Positions 1 to 7,419 of a stretch of DNA of 19,404 bases are shown here, piece by piece. The stretch covers positions 65,044 to 84,447 of the forward strand of contig NZ_DDOV01000049.1 of NCBI RefSeq assembly GCF_002341865.1. The letters run 5' to 3'. This stretch comes from Clostridium sp. UBA2485. Lineage in GTDB: Bacteria > Bacillota > Clostridia > Clostridiales > Clostridiaceae. The position numbers and the translations under genes were made by a program. Position 1 is the stretch's first letter; every line of letters starts with the position of its first letter. The notes below the pieces were generated by a model. It searched no databases. It saw only the letters and a list, made by a program, of their open reading frames with translations, and had not been told where the DNA came from.

Positions 1-1
1 A

Positions 2-1159
2 TTTAATTATGAGGAAAAAATAATAAGACTTCAAATAGATGCAGCTGAATCAAAGGGAAATTTTAATCATGATTATAAAGAAGTGATTTACCTAGGGTAT
101 GGTTATGATCTTTTAAAAGAAAATCATAGAAAATATATAAAAAATATTCAAGATAATATAGGATTTGAATATGGGAAAATTACAAAACTATTTTCAAAGC
201 ACTTAGGAATATTTGAAAACAGTGAGTTTATAAATTTTATGTATATAAAGCAAATAGTAGACTTTCTTTTAAGTATGCAGCTGAGACCTTTTATTGTAAT
301 TGAAAATAAAAACTTTGAAGATGATAATTTAATATATATATTAAAATATTTTATAAAATTTTTTACAGAAGAGTATGGAGCTTACGAATTTAAAAAGTGG
401 AAGTTTCAGCTTCACAAATCTATAGAAGGTGAGCTAAAGGAACAAATTATAGAGCTATTTACAGAACAATATAGCCTCCAACTTATAGATGAGTCTTATG
501 CAGAAAGCAAAACCGTAAATCCCATATATGATACCTCTTATATGCTCCCATATATAATAAACAAGGCAACTTTAGAGACAGAATCCAAAGATTTTATAAA
601 AGCGGTAGATGTAATACAAAAGGATATAAATATAGACAATCAGCTTTTTATAGGTGATAGTGGAATTATAAATAGCTTTGGAATTAAAAAACCATCTTAT
701 TTTGCTTACTATCTTTTAAGTCAATTAGGTGATACTTTAGTATGTAAAGGTGAAGGATATATTGTAACATCTAAGGGAGATGATTTACAAATCCTTTTAT
801 ACACTCATAGTGAAGATCTAGGGAATCTTATTGAACTTGAAGAACTTAGAAAAAAAAGAGGTAGTAAAAATGTTAAAGAAAAGAAATATTTCTTAAATAT
901 AACGAATCTGTATCATGATTATAGAGTTACTATGTATGAAATTAGTGAAAAGAAAGGGTCAGCCTTTAATTATTGGTTGAATTTAGGGAAACCGCAATTT
1001 ATTGAAGAAGATGAAATTGAACTTTTAAGTAAAGCAGCCTTTCCTAGTATAAAATTTAAATATGCTAAAAAAAGTACAGTATTTCACTTAGCTCCTAATA
1101 TAGATGGCTATGGTGCAACACTAATTTTACTCAAAAAAGTACAAAAGCACCCTTTTTAG
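2..1159 (+). CDS. GH39-like domain protein, C-terminal part (5' end outside window), probably end of an AraC-type regulator
   Basis: The frame is open to the left edge and the first in-window start-like codon (GTG at 83) has no ribosome binding site, so this is a partial gene. Residues from about 85 nt onward (LGYGYDLLKE, IGFEYGKI, FLLSMQLRPFIVIE) and the later IKKPSYFAYYLLSQLGD, GDGYIVT-like and GSAFNYWLNLGKPQ segments follow the pattern I know from GH39 beta-xylosidase-like domains fused to N-terminal AraC helix-turn-helix modules in clostridia. The barrel is much shorter than a normal GH39 domain. The expected acid/base Asn-Glu segment reads KWKFQLHKS here, so that glutamate appears lost, while an Asp-Glu-Ser (codons near 488-496) could hold the nucleophile position. 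I infer a sugar-sensing or otherwise non-catalytic domain rather than an active enzyme. Family recognition is from memory of the pattern, not a search. Confidence 0.6.
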   Translation, partial: FNYEEKIIRLQIDAAESKGNFNHDYKEVIYLGYGYDLLKENHRKYIKNIQDNIGFEYGKITKLFSKHLGIFENSEFINFMYIKQIVDFLLSMQLRPFIVIENKNFEDDNLIYILKYFIKFFTEEYGAYEFKKWKFQLHKSIEGELKEQIIELFTEQYSLQLIDESYAESKTVNPIYDTSYMLPYIINKATLETESKDFIKAVDVIQKDINIDNQLFIGDSGIINSFGIKKPSYFAYYLLSQLGDTLVCKGEGYIVTSKGDDLQILLYTHSEDLGNLIELEELRKKRGSKNVKEKKYFLNITNLYHDYRVTMYEISEKKGSAFNYWLNLGKPQFIEEDEIELLSKAAFPSIKFKYAKKSTVFHLAPNIDGYGATLILLKKVQKHPF

Positions 1160-1178
1160 GGTGCTTTTATACTTTTTT
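1143..1178 (+). terminator. Rho-independent terminator overlapping the stop codon
   Basis: A perfect 10-bp stem (AAAAGCACCC at 1143-1152, GGGTGCTTTT at 1159-1168) with a six-base loop is followed by a U-rich tail ending in TTTTTT near 1177. The TAG stop of the GH39-like gene (1157-1159) lies in the loop and stem edge, so the hairpin is partly coding. Confidence 0.9.
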
Positions 1179-1249
1179 GAAGAATAAAGTTTAACGCAAA
1201 GTCCTTAAAAATGTACTTTTTATAGAGCAAATAGGTGAGTGCATATATT

Positions 1250-1316
1250 TTTTTGTACTATTATAATAGTAGTATAGGAAGTAGAGACGTTTTTTAGAAG
1301 GGTATTAGTACAAAAA
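1250..1316 (+). promoter_or_regulatory. Palindromic control region upstream of the MATE gene
   Basis: TTTTTGTACTA (1250-1260) is repeated as its exact inverse TAGTACAAAAA (1306-1316). The left arm runs into a perfect 16-bp palindrome TACTATTATAATAGTA (1256-1271) that contains the best -10 match, TATAAT (1262-1267). A convincing -35 box is not visible. The arrangement suits an operator for a dimeric repressor overlapping the promoter; the regulator is unknown and not in the window. Confidence 0.5.
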
Positions 1317-1403
1317 GCATTGATGAAAGAGAGTGATAATTTAAGAAATGAAAGATAAAGAAATAAAATTAACATTTAATACTATTAATACGAGGTGGAT
1401 AGC

Positions 1404-2789
1404 ATGGGATTGGACAATAGAATTTTTTCTGACGGAAAGGTAGGTCGGTTATTACTTAAATTTGCATTGCCTACAGTAATATCGATGTTCGTTGCAGAAC
1501 TTTATAATATGGTAGATACTTTTTATGTAGGCAGATATGTAGGGGCTAATGCTATAGGTGCGTTAACAATAGCATTCCCAATTCAAAGACTACTTTCATC
1601 AATAGCATTATTAATTGCAGTTGGAGCTTCTACTGCGGTAGCGAGATTTTTAGGAGAAGAAAATTATGATGATTTAAAGAAAACTATAAACAATGCCTTT
1701 ATATTAACTTTAATATCTCTTACAGTAATACCACTTATAATTTTTACATTTAAATCATCTATTATAACAAAGTTAGGTGCAAGTAATACTATTTTTCCAT
1801 ATGCAAATCAATATATAAGTATCATATTATTTGGTGGAATATTCCAGGCATTTACATTTGTACCTTGCTATATAATGACAGCCTTAGGAAATAATAAGAT
1901 AACAATGATTGCAACATCAATAGGAGCTATATGTAACGTAATTATAGACTATGTATTAGTTGTAATATTCCCAATGGGTGTTATGGGAGCGGCAATAGCA
2001 ACAGTAACATCACAAATAATATCATTTATATTTGTAGTTTATAAGTTTTCAAGAGTTAAAAGTGCATTAAGATTAAAACTAAGCTTTAACTTAAACAGCG
2101 CTATAAGTAAAACTATAATGGCAATAGGATTTTCAACCTTTATGATTGAGATATCGGATGCAGTGGTTGCTGTATTATTAAATAACATACTGGCATCAGA
2201 AGGTGGAGATGCAGCAGTTATAATTGTAGGAGTTGTAACAAGAATTTCAATGTTCTTATATATAACAGTAATAGGAATAAGTTCTGCTATGCAGCCAATT
2301 GCAGCATTTAATTATGGAGCTAAAAATTATAAGAGATTAAAAGAAATAGTTAAAAAAGCTATTATTGGAGTGGTAGTAACTTCTATAATACTTTGGGTAG
2401 GAATGTTGATATTTGCAGAACCTATAATAGGAAGTTTCTTAAAAGAGAAAGATTTATTACCACAGGCTGTTAAGGCATTTAGAATATGTATATCAGTATT
2501 CCCTACAATAGGACTTTACTATGTATCAATATACTTTTACCAATCAATTGAAGAAGCAAGAACAAGTTTTATACTTTCAATATATAGACAGTTAATATTA
2601 TTTATACCTATAGTAATACTTCTAGTAAAATCATTAGGAGTAACAGGAGCTTGGATTACTTATCCAATAACTGATATAATTTCAGCGGTAACTGGATATT
2701 ATTATATTAGAAAAGCAATAGCTTTGGTAGATGAAGAAAGAGAAGCTCATATAAAATCTAAAGAGATAGAATCTCTAAATTTCTATTAA
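1404..2789 (+). CDS. MATE family multidrug/cation efflux transporter
   Basis: A 461-residue polytopic membrane protein made of two homologous MatE halves, about 12 predicted membrane segments. The N-terminal half opens with FALPTVISMF, AELYNMVDTFYVGRYVG and GALTIAFPIQ, a hallmark of MATE exporters; the second half has ISSAMQPIAAFNYGAKNY, the matching conserved loop. Such proteins expel organic cations, drugs or metabolites in exchange for Na+ or H+. I prefer ATG 1404 over GTG 1395 because GAGGTGG (1392-1398) is then a well-placed ribosome binding site; with GTG it would overlap the start. Length is normal for the family. The gene stands alone between the terminator at 1143 and a long gap, with a palindromic control region in front. 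The substrate cannot be told from sequence. Confidence 0.93.
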   Translation: MGLDNRIFSDGKVGRLLLKFALPTVISMFVAELYNMVDTFYVGRYVGANAIGALTIAFPIQRLLSSIALLIAVGASTAVARFLGEENYDDLKKTINNAFILTLISLTVIPLIIFTFKSSIITKLGASNTIFPYANQYISIILFGGIFQAFTFVPCYIMTALGNNKITMIATSIGAICNVIIDYVLVVIFPMGVMGAAIATVTSQIISFIFVVYKFSRVKSALRLKLSFNLNSAISKTIMAIGFSTFMIEISDAVVAVLLNNILASEGGDAAVIIVGVVTRISMFLYITVIGISSAMQPIAAFNYGAKNYKRLKEIVKKAIIGVVVTSIILWVGMLIFAEPIIGSFLKEKDLLPQAVKAFRICISVFPTIGLYYVSIYFYQSIEEARTSFILSIYRQLILFIPIVILLVKSLGVTGAWITYPITDIISAVTGYYYIRKAIALVDEEREAHIKSKEIESLNFY

Positions 2790-2865
2790 TAATTTAATAT
2801 TACAAATTAAGGTGTCTTAAAAAACTAGTCAATGTTTTGGTTATTTTATTTCAGATGCCTAAAAT

Positions 2866-2990
2866 GTGCAATCTATAGTTAGAGTATGTATTTTAATTCT
2901 TCCTTTGCAATGTTTGTTTAATATTTAGTAATTTAGCACCTACTAAATATTAACTTAAAATATACTACTGACTATAGTTGCACTTTTTTT
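2866..2990 (+). terminator. Large branched hairpin with U tail after the MATE gene
   Basis: GTGCAA plus CTATAGT (2866-2871 and 2873-2879, one bulged T) pair with ACTATAG plus TTGCAC (2971-2983), with further partial pairing inward. Inside lies a perfect 13-bp stem, TTAATATTTAGTA (2918-2930) with TACTAAATATTAA (2941-2953). Seven T follow directly (2984-2990), as in an intrinsic terminator, but the structure is far larger than usual, so a structured RNA is also possible. A further wobble-containing hairpin (2810-2817 with 2853-2860) lies between it and the MATE stop codon. Confidence 0.5.
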
Positions 2991-3008
2991 ATGTACAGAC
3001 AAATATTG

Positions 3009-3216
3009 TACAATTGAGAACTTAATTTAATTCACAATTCACAATGCAAAATTCACAATTATGGATATTTCTCAGCAGAGACTGAGAAATTTAGAATTAA
3101 TTTATTTTTGAAGTTACATAAGTAACTTCTTATAAAAAATAATTAGAGAAATTAGTTTTATAAAACTAATTTCCACCATAATTGTAAATTGTCTATTTTC
3201 AACTCTCCATTGATTG
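3009..3216. mobile_element. MITE-like non-coding element with imperfect terminal inverted repeats
   Basis: The ends are related by inversion: ACAATTGAGAAC near 3010-3021 against CTCTCCATTG near 3203-3212, and ACAATTATGG (3055-3064) against CCATAATTGT (3175-3184). The left part has ATTCACAATT-type repeats, which I recall from intergenic elements of clostridial genomes. Inside are three perfect hairpins: ATTTCTCAG/CTGAGAAAT (3067-3090), GAAGTTAC/GTAACTTC (3110-3129) and the 26-bp palindrome of GAAATTAGTTTTA and its inverse (3148-3173). No coding capacity. Exact ends and target duplication cannot be fixed from one copy. Confidence 0.6.
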
Positions 3217-3267
3217 TCTATAATATATAATTATACAGCTAAATAAAGAATATCTTATAATTAGAGC

Positions 3268-3274
3268 AAAGGAG
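3268..3274 (+). promoter_or_regulatory. Ribosome binding site that fits an out-of-frame ATG better than the gene
   Basis: AAAGGAG at 3268-3274 is the only good Shine-Dalgarno near this gene. It sits 4 bases before ATG 3279, which opens a 16-residue frame ending at 3329, and 14 bases before ATG 3289, the only start that gives the FUSC-type protein. No in-frame alternative start lies between. The short frame may be a leader peptide or simply a competing start. Confidence 0.4.
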
Positions 3275-3288
3275 TTGTATGGAAAAAT

Positions 3289-4164
3289 ATGGACAGTGTT
3301 TTAAAATATATAGGAATGAGAAATATTAAAACAGCATTAGCAGTAACTTTAAGTGTGGCTACTTCGGAGCTTTTACACTTAGAATATCCATTTTTTACAG
3401 CTATTGCTGCTGTTCTTGCAATGCAAGGATCTTTTATTAGAGGTTATGAAGTAGGACGGGATAGATTATTAGGAACGATAGTAGGTGCGATAATTGGACT
3501 TATTTCAGCTTTAATTGCACCAGGAAACTTAGTTATGATTTTTATAGGCATAGTAACAGTAATATTTTTACTGAATGTGCTAAAATGGCAGAATTCTTCT
3601 TATGTAGGATGTTTAATGTTTTGTGCTATAATGTTAAATCTAAATGGAGATAGTCCGTACATATATGCATTTTATAGAACTCTAGATACTTTTATTGGAA
3701 TAATAATAGCTTCTTTAGTAAACTATTTTATATGTCCTCCTAAGCATATAGAATTAATAAAGAAACAGTGTATAGAACTTATAGATGAGACTATTAATAT
3801 AGTAAGTGAAGATACATATTATGATGGTGAAATAGAATTAATTTCTATTGAAAATAAAATAAAGACTTTAGAAAAATATTTAGAGCTTTATTTATCAGAA
3901 CATGAACTTTTAAAAAAAGAAAAGAAAAATGTTAAACATATTGAAAGTGTTTTAGAACATAGTAAAATCATACTTTACAATATTAAAATACTCATGAGTT
4001 TATCTAAGGATGATTCCACTGATGTAATAGCAACTGAAGACAATAAAAGTTATATATCAGAAAATATTGGTGTTAACTTAAATGAAGTTGTCTATAAGCA
4101 TCACATAAATAACATTATAAAAAATAAGAACAATTTAGCTTCTTTAAAAGTGGAATTTAAATAG
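3289..4164 (+). CDS. FUSC / aromatic acid exporter (ArAE_1-like) membrane protein
   Basis: 291 residues. The first 150 form a bundle of hydrophobic segments (roughly 13-31, 33-48, 60-77, 82-97, 103-117, 133-148) with the conserved pattern RGYEVGRDRLLGTIVGAIIG at 51-70 and YRTLDTFIGIIIASLVNY at 129-146, ending at a Cys-Pro-Pro. The remainder is charged and helical (about 153-235), probably cytoplasmic, as in the short Firmicute ArAE_1/DUF939 proteins. The family is related to exporters of aromatic carboxylic acids and fusaric acid, but most short members are uncharacterised, so the substrate is open. The start is awkward: see the binding site at 3268. It is convergent with the AEC transporter, with a hairpin between them. 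Confidence 0.85.
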   Translation: MDSVLKYIGMRNIKTALAVTLSVATSELLHLEYPFFTAIAAVLAMQGSFIRGYEVGRDRLLGTIVGAIIGLISALIAPGNLVMIFIGIVTVIFLLNVLKWQNSSYVGCLMFCAIMLNLNGDSPYIYAFYRTLDTFIGIIIASLVNYFICPPKHIELIKKQCIELIDETINIVSEDTYYDGEIELISIENKIKTLEKYLELYLSEHELLKKEKKNVKHIESVLEHSKIILYNIKILMSLSKDDSTDVIATEDNKSYISENIGVNLNEVVYKHHINNIIKNKNNLASLKVEFK

Positions 4165-4209
4165 GATATGTAAATCAAATATAGTAAAAATAATAATAGT
4201 TTAATATAA

Positions 4210-4234
4210 AAACCAGCAGATACTCTGCTGGTTT
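4210..4234 (-). terminator. Shared terminator between convergent genes
   Basis: A perfect 10-bp stem, AAACCAGCAG (4210-4219) with CTGCTGGTTT (4225-4234), and a 5-base loop. Read on the minus strand it is followed by TTTTTATATTAA, a good U tail for the AEC gene; on the plus strand the tail (TTTAAAG) is weaker but could still serve the FUSC-type gene. Confidence 0.85.
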
Positions 4235-4238
4235 AAAG

Positions 4239-5183
4239 TTACATATAGGTAAATAATATCATATATATAGGTATAAATATTAGACTAAAGGCAGTAGAAA
4301 GTGTAGAGATAGCTGTAGCATACTTATAATCTCCATTATAATTTTTTGAAACAATAGCTACTTGAGTCATCACAGGAAGGGCGGCTTCAATTATAAATAC
4401 CTTCTTCATAAGTAAAGGCAAGTCCACAAATTGGAGAATAGAAATCATTATTAAAGGTGATATAATAAACCTTCCAATTAATATTACAATAGTACTTAAA
4501 TCTAACTTTAAATCCTTTAGCTTAAGCTCGCTAAGAGTAATTCCCATAAATAAAGTAGAAAGTGGCGTAGTTAGGTTTCCCATATATTTGCAACTATCTA
4601 ATATAGCCTTAGGAAGTTTTATATTTAATAGTATACAAAACATAGAAAATATGAAAGCAATAAGTGGTGGAGAAAATATATTTTTTAAATTATCTTTGTT
4701 TATAAAAGAATTTGTTAAAAAACCACCATCTTTTTTAATTCCATAAACTCCTATGGTCCAAAATGTTAAGGTATTTATTATATAGTATAAAAGTACATAG
4801 GTTATTACATTTTCACCAAATAATGATGTGCATATAGGTACTCCTAAAAATATAGTATTAGAAAGAGAAAACATAACACTAAAAGTACCACGTTTATTCT
4901 TATCAATTTTTAAAAGCTTGATAAATATAAAGCTTAATAGATAGTTTATAAGCATCGTTGCTAAAGGTACTAATAAACCTATAAGTGATTGAGAAAGTGT
5001 TTCTTTTGTAAAGTTAGTTACTACATTAGAAATCATAAAAGCTGGTAGAGATATTTTTATTACTAATTTAGAGAATAAGTTCGATACTTCATTATTAAAC
5101 CATTGCTTTTTAGTAAGATAAAATCCTAATCCCATCATTATAAAAATGGTAAAAACGCTTTGAAGTGCATCAAGAATAACCAT
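4239..5183 (-). CDS. AEC family (auxin efflux carrier-like) transporter
   Basis: 314 residues, strongly hydrophobic throughout, with about ten membrane segments in two halves, the standard AEC layout. Recognisable family stretches are the N-terminus ILDALQSVFTIFIMMGLGFY, the KISLPAFMISNV region, GVPICTSLFG, PLSTLFMGITLSELKL and EAALPVMTQVAIVSKNYNGD. Bacterial members export or take up small organic acids such as malate or malonate; the substrate here is not predictable. ATG 5183 is supported by AAGAAGGG (complement of 5190-5197) six bases upstream. It is the only minus-strand gene seen in the window and marks the border of the one-way array that follows. Confidence 0.9.
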   Translation of the reverse strand: MVILDALQSVFTIFIMMGLGFYLTKKQWFNNEVSNLFSKLVIKISLPAFMISNVVTNFTKETLSQSLIGLLVPLATMLINYLLSFIFIKLLKIDKNKRGTFSVMFSLSNTIFLGVPICTSLFGENVITYVLLYYIINTLTFWTIGVYGIKKDGGFLTNSFINKDNLKNIFSPPLIAFIFSMFCILLNIKLPKAILDSCKYMGNLTTPLSTLFMGITLSELKLKDLKLDLSTIVILIGRFIISPLIMISILQFVDLPLLMKKVFIIEAALPVMTQVAIVSKNYNGDYKYATAISTLSTAFSLIFIPIYMILFTYM

Positions 5184-5490
5184 TAAAAACCCTTCTTTCT
5201 ATAATGCATGTTAAAAAATAACTAGTCAGTGTATAAAATAAAATACCACATGTAATTTAGTTAATCATTTTCTTTTCTAAGTCTAAATATGGATTATAGT
5301 CATCTTTTAATTATAATGGAAAACACAGAATTATGAAATAATTTCATTGTAAGAATATGTTCAAGAAGTAAATCCTATTTTTAACAATATTATACTGAAC
5401 TGTTGAAAATAGTGTTATAATTGAGGTATAGTACAGACAGCATACTAGAAAGGGTTGTGACTATTTAATAGAAAAAATAAATATATCTTA
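5184..5490. other. Gap between the AEC gene and the array
   Basis: Divergent intergenic stretch. It shares a short string (TTAAAAAA then CTAGTCARTGT) near 5210-5232 with 2817-2836 after the MATE gene, and holds a plus-strand promoter candidate near its right end. I see no gene in it. Confidence 0.5.
5403..5432 (+). promoter_or_regulatory. Possible sigma-A promoter for the first array gene
   Basis: TTGAAA (5403-5408) and TATAGT (5427-5432) with an 18-base spacer. In this AT-rich DNA such matches occur by chance, so this is only a candidate. Confidence 0.35.
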
Positions 5491-5605
5491 TGTAGGGGAG
5501 AACAGTGTTCTTCAGAGAATTTAAATGGAATTTCATTATCATATATTGGACTAATAGTTTATATTTCAACAAATAATATTTTAGAATATTATCTTCATAA
5601 GATGA
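5491..5605 (+). repeat. Intergenic repeat, core-only copy 0
   Basis: GTAGGGGAGAACAGTGTTCT (5492-5511) and the following 90 bases match 17853-17965 closely, including ATATTGGAC and TTTCAA blocks. The core also aligns with GGAGAACAGTATTCTCTAGA at 10474-10493, so it belongs to the same family as the hairpin-type copies, but no hairpin module precedes it here. AGAACA-g-TGTTCT is a local palindrome. It lies 30 bases before a GNAT gene. Confidence 0.7.
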
Positions 5606-5635
5606 TTAAACAAATGGTAAGGAGAAAGGTAAAAC

Positions 5636-6472
5636 ATGTATTTAGAGAATTTAGAAGAAATATTAAGATTAATAGAAAATATATCTCCTCATGCAAAAGA
5701 TTATGTAAGTAAAGCGTTTGATAACAAAAGAGTTGAGATAGTCCACTTTATGTCAACAGAAGAAAATAAGGGTGTATTTCTAATAGTTGATAATGATGAT
5801 TGTTGTATCTTTTATGCTTCTTTTCTTAATGAATCTAATATAGAGCAGGTTTTGAAAGTAATAGAAGATAAAACTAATAAATATATTTCAAAAATAAATT
5901 CAAAGGAAATCTGTTTTAATGTATATGGGGAAAACTCAAAAGTAATCAACTTGGTAAGAATGTTAGGGTTTAACATAGATATGGAGGGATTTCATCTTGA
6001 ATATGTTGGTAAAGATGCACCTATGATAAATGATTGCAAAATGATTAATAAAGGATTTAACAGTAGTATGTTAAAAGAATCTATCGATTTATTTGATAGT
6101 TCATATTATCAGTTGAATAAAGATAATGGATGGAAAATAGATAGTCATGCTATATATGCAGAAGAATTTCATAATAAACTTAATCAATTAGATAAATTGA
6201 ATCAAGTATGTTCATTTTGGTTAGATAATGAACTAGTAGGTGCATATATATTTGAGCAGAATTATATAACAGATATTGTTGTTAGGCCAAGTTTTCAAAA
6301 CAAAGGATATGGAAGTTATATATTAGCACATTGCATTAGAAATATGATGACAAATAAATTTGTTAAAAATATAAGACTTCGAGTTACAAAATCAAATGTT
6401 AGTGCTAAAAGGTTATATGAAAGAAATAATTTTATTGAGATTGCTTGCTTTGCAGAATATACATATAAATAA
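5636..6472 (+). CDS. GNAT family N-acetyltransferase with degenerate N-terminal repeat
   Basis: 278 residues. The C-terminal half is a clear GNAT domain: ITDIVVRPSFQNKGYGSYIL (211-230) holds the acetyl-CoA pyrophosphate loop QNKGYG (221-226), and NVSAKRLYERNNF (254-266) is the usual motif B helix with the closing Asn-Phe. The N-terminal half has a GENSKVINLVRMLGF stretch (98-112) that resembles motif B of a second GNAT domain without a proper loop, suggesting a tandem-GNAT protein whose first domain has lost acetyl-CoA binding. It would transfer an acetyl group to an amine on an unknown small molecule or protein. AAGGAGAAAGG upstream supports ATG 5636. It is the first gene of the same-strand array and follows a core-type repeat copy. 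Confidence 0.9.
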   Translation: MYLENLEEILRLIENISPHAKDYVSKAFDNKRVEIVHFMSTEENKGVFLIVDNDDCCIFYASFLNESNIEQVLKVIEDKTNKYISKINSKEICFNVYGENSKVINLVRMLGFNIDMEGFHLEYVGKDAPMINDCKMINKGFNSSMLKESIDLFDSSYYQLNKDNGWKIDSHAIYAEEFHNKLNQLDKLNQVCSFWLDNELVGAYIFEQNYITDIVVRPSFQNKGYGSYILAHCIRNMMTNKFVKNIRLRVTKSNVSAKRLYERNNFIEIACFAEYTYK

Positions 6473-6496
6473 TTTCTAAATATAAGGAGATGTTAA

Positions 6497-6704
6497 AGAT
6501 TTTATAGTGTAGACTACTATAATCGAGGGGGAGAGAACTTTGAAAATAACATTGAAAGTTCGGCTATTAATACATTGAATATGATTACAGAACTTATAAA
6601 GAGAATTGGTATAGGAAATTTATAAGCTAGAAATTGCATATATATTTTCAATATCAGATATTGGTAGAGAATTTGAGATTTTAATAAATAGTGTTTTAAA
6701 ATAA
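6497..6704 (+). pseudogene. Remnant of an unidentified gene, frameshifted
   Basis: Two adjoining open pieces in different frames: NFENNIESSAINTLNMITEL then IKRIGIGNL, stopping at 6625, and EIAYIFSISDIGREFEILIN then SVLK from 6630 to 6704. Each reads like real protein with balanced composition, neither has a start codon with a ribosome binding site in frame, and they would join by one indel near 6620. A GAGGGGGAGAG purine run at 6525-6535 may have been a binding site. Could also be chance open frames in AT-rich DNA. Confidence 0.3.
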
Positions 6705-6729
6705 ATATTAATTATTGGAGGGATTGAAA

Positions 6730-7023
6730 TTGAATATTTATTTGACTGTTTTAAGCGGAATATTAATAATTATTTTAATATTAGAAAAGACATCTAATTC
6801 TAAGACTGCTTTAAAAATAAAAATTGAGCAATTAGAAAATGAAATTTTATTGCTAAAAAAGGGAGAAGATAAAAATTTAGATGGTGAAATCAGAAATTTA
6901 TTAAATGAAAATAAAGATGTGAAAGCAGTAAAATTAGTGAGAGAAACATTAGGTTTTGATTTATTACAGGCAAAAAAGTATGTAGATAATATAAAAGCTA
7001 ATAATAATTTACACATTGGTTAA
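6730..7023 (+). CDS. Membrane-anchored protein with ribosomal L7/L12 C-terminal-like domain
   Basis: 97 residues from TTG 6730, chosen because GGAGGG (6717-6722) is then 7 bases upstream; TTG 6715 would put the binding site inside the gene. Residues 2-18 are one hydrophobic segment (YLTVLSGILIIILIL), 26-45 form a charged helix or coiled coil, and 53-88 contain VKAVKLVRETLGFDLLQAKK, which matches the VIKVVREITGLGLKEAK pattern of the L7/L12 C-terminal domain. In ribosomes that domain contacts translation factors; the anchored versions found scattered in Firmicutes have no established role. The nearest left neighbour is a probable gene remnant, and a repeat-family terminator follows 48 bases after the stop. 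Confidence 0.75.
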   Translation: MNIYLTVLSGILIIILILEKTSNSKTALKIKIEQLENEILLLKKGEDKNLDGEIRNLLNENKDVKAVKLVRETLGFDLLQAKKYVDNIKANNNLHIG

Positions 7024-7069
7024 GTGGTAAAAGTTAAATATAAGATTAAAAATTCAAATATTTTATTAA

Positions 7070-7209
7070 AATATCGTATTATTCAATAATGAATTTTACG
7101 GTATTTTTTAATAGAAATATAATTCTATATTAAGTTTAATAGTCAGCTTATAATACTATTTTTCGTTGTAATAAGAAGCAGGAAAAAGATATTTTCTAGG
7201 GAATATGTT
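7070..7209 (+). repeat. Intergenic repeat, hairpin copy A
   Basis: Aligns from AATATCGTATTATTCA (7070-7085) through the AT-rich middle (TTAAGTTTAATAGTCAGCTT near 7130-7149, AATAAGAAG at 7170-7178) to a worn core TATTTTCTAGGGAATATGTT (7190-7209). The core palindrome is damaged here. The rest of the gap to 7419 is AT-rich with no gene or clear signal apart from AAGGAGA before the next start. Confidence 0.7.
7071..7109 (+). terminator. Repeat-borne terminator A
   Basis: ATATCGTA (7071-7078) pairs with TACGGTAT (7097-7104), one T-G wobble, with inner ATTCA/TGAAT pairing, followed by TTTTTT to 7109. It ends the L7/L12-CTD-like gene. Confidence 0.75.
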
Positions 7210-7419
7210 GAGAAAAGAGATTTGAATATAATATAATGCATAGAAATAGTAAATGATGATATGATGTTTTAATATAAAATATAATTAGATTAAGTTCGGA
7301 ATCTGTATATATTGTATGACTGTTAAGATAAATATTGTAGTATAGTTTAATACTTACATTATAATATTTAAAATCTGAAAGAATGAATATGATAATACTG
7401 ATATGTAAGGAGAAATAAA

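Noticed and set aside
5505..5576. A 23-codon frame from GTG with GGGGAG upstream inside the repeat core, with a parallel frame at 17866-17955
   Set aside because: Between the two copies the changes are mostly at codon positions that alter the residue, and the other copies have GTA or ATA in place of GTG and early stops. The core behaves as non-coding DNA.
6738..7016. Minus-strand open frame opposite the L7/L12-like gene, and similar antisense frames at 7196-7429, 9682-9909, 12584-12781, 13775-13966, 14576-14797 and 18571-18927
   Set aside because: They are antisense to well-supported genes or lie in repeat DNA, lack ribosome binding sites, and have compositions expected from antisense AT-rich coding sequence.
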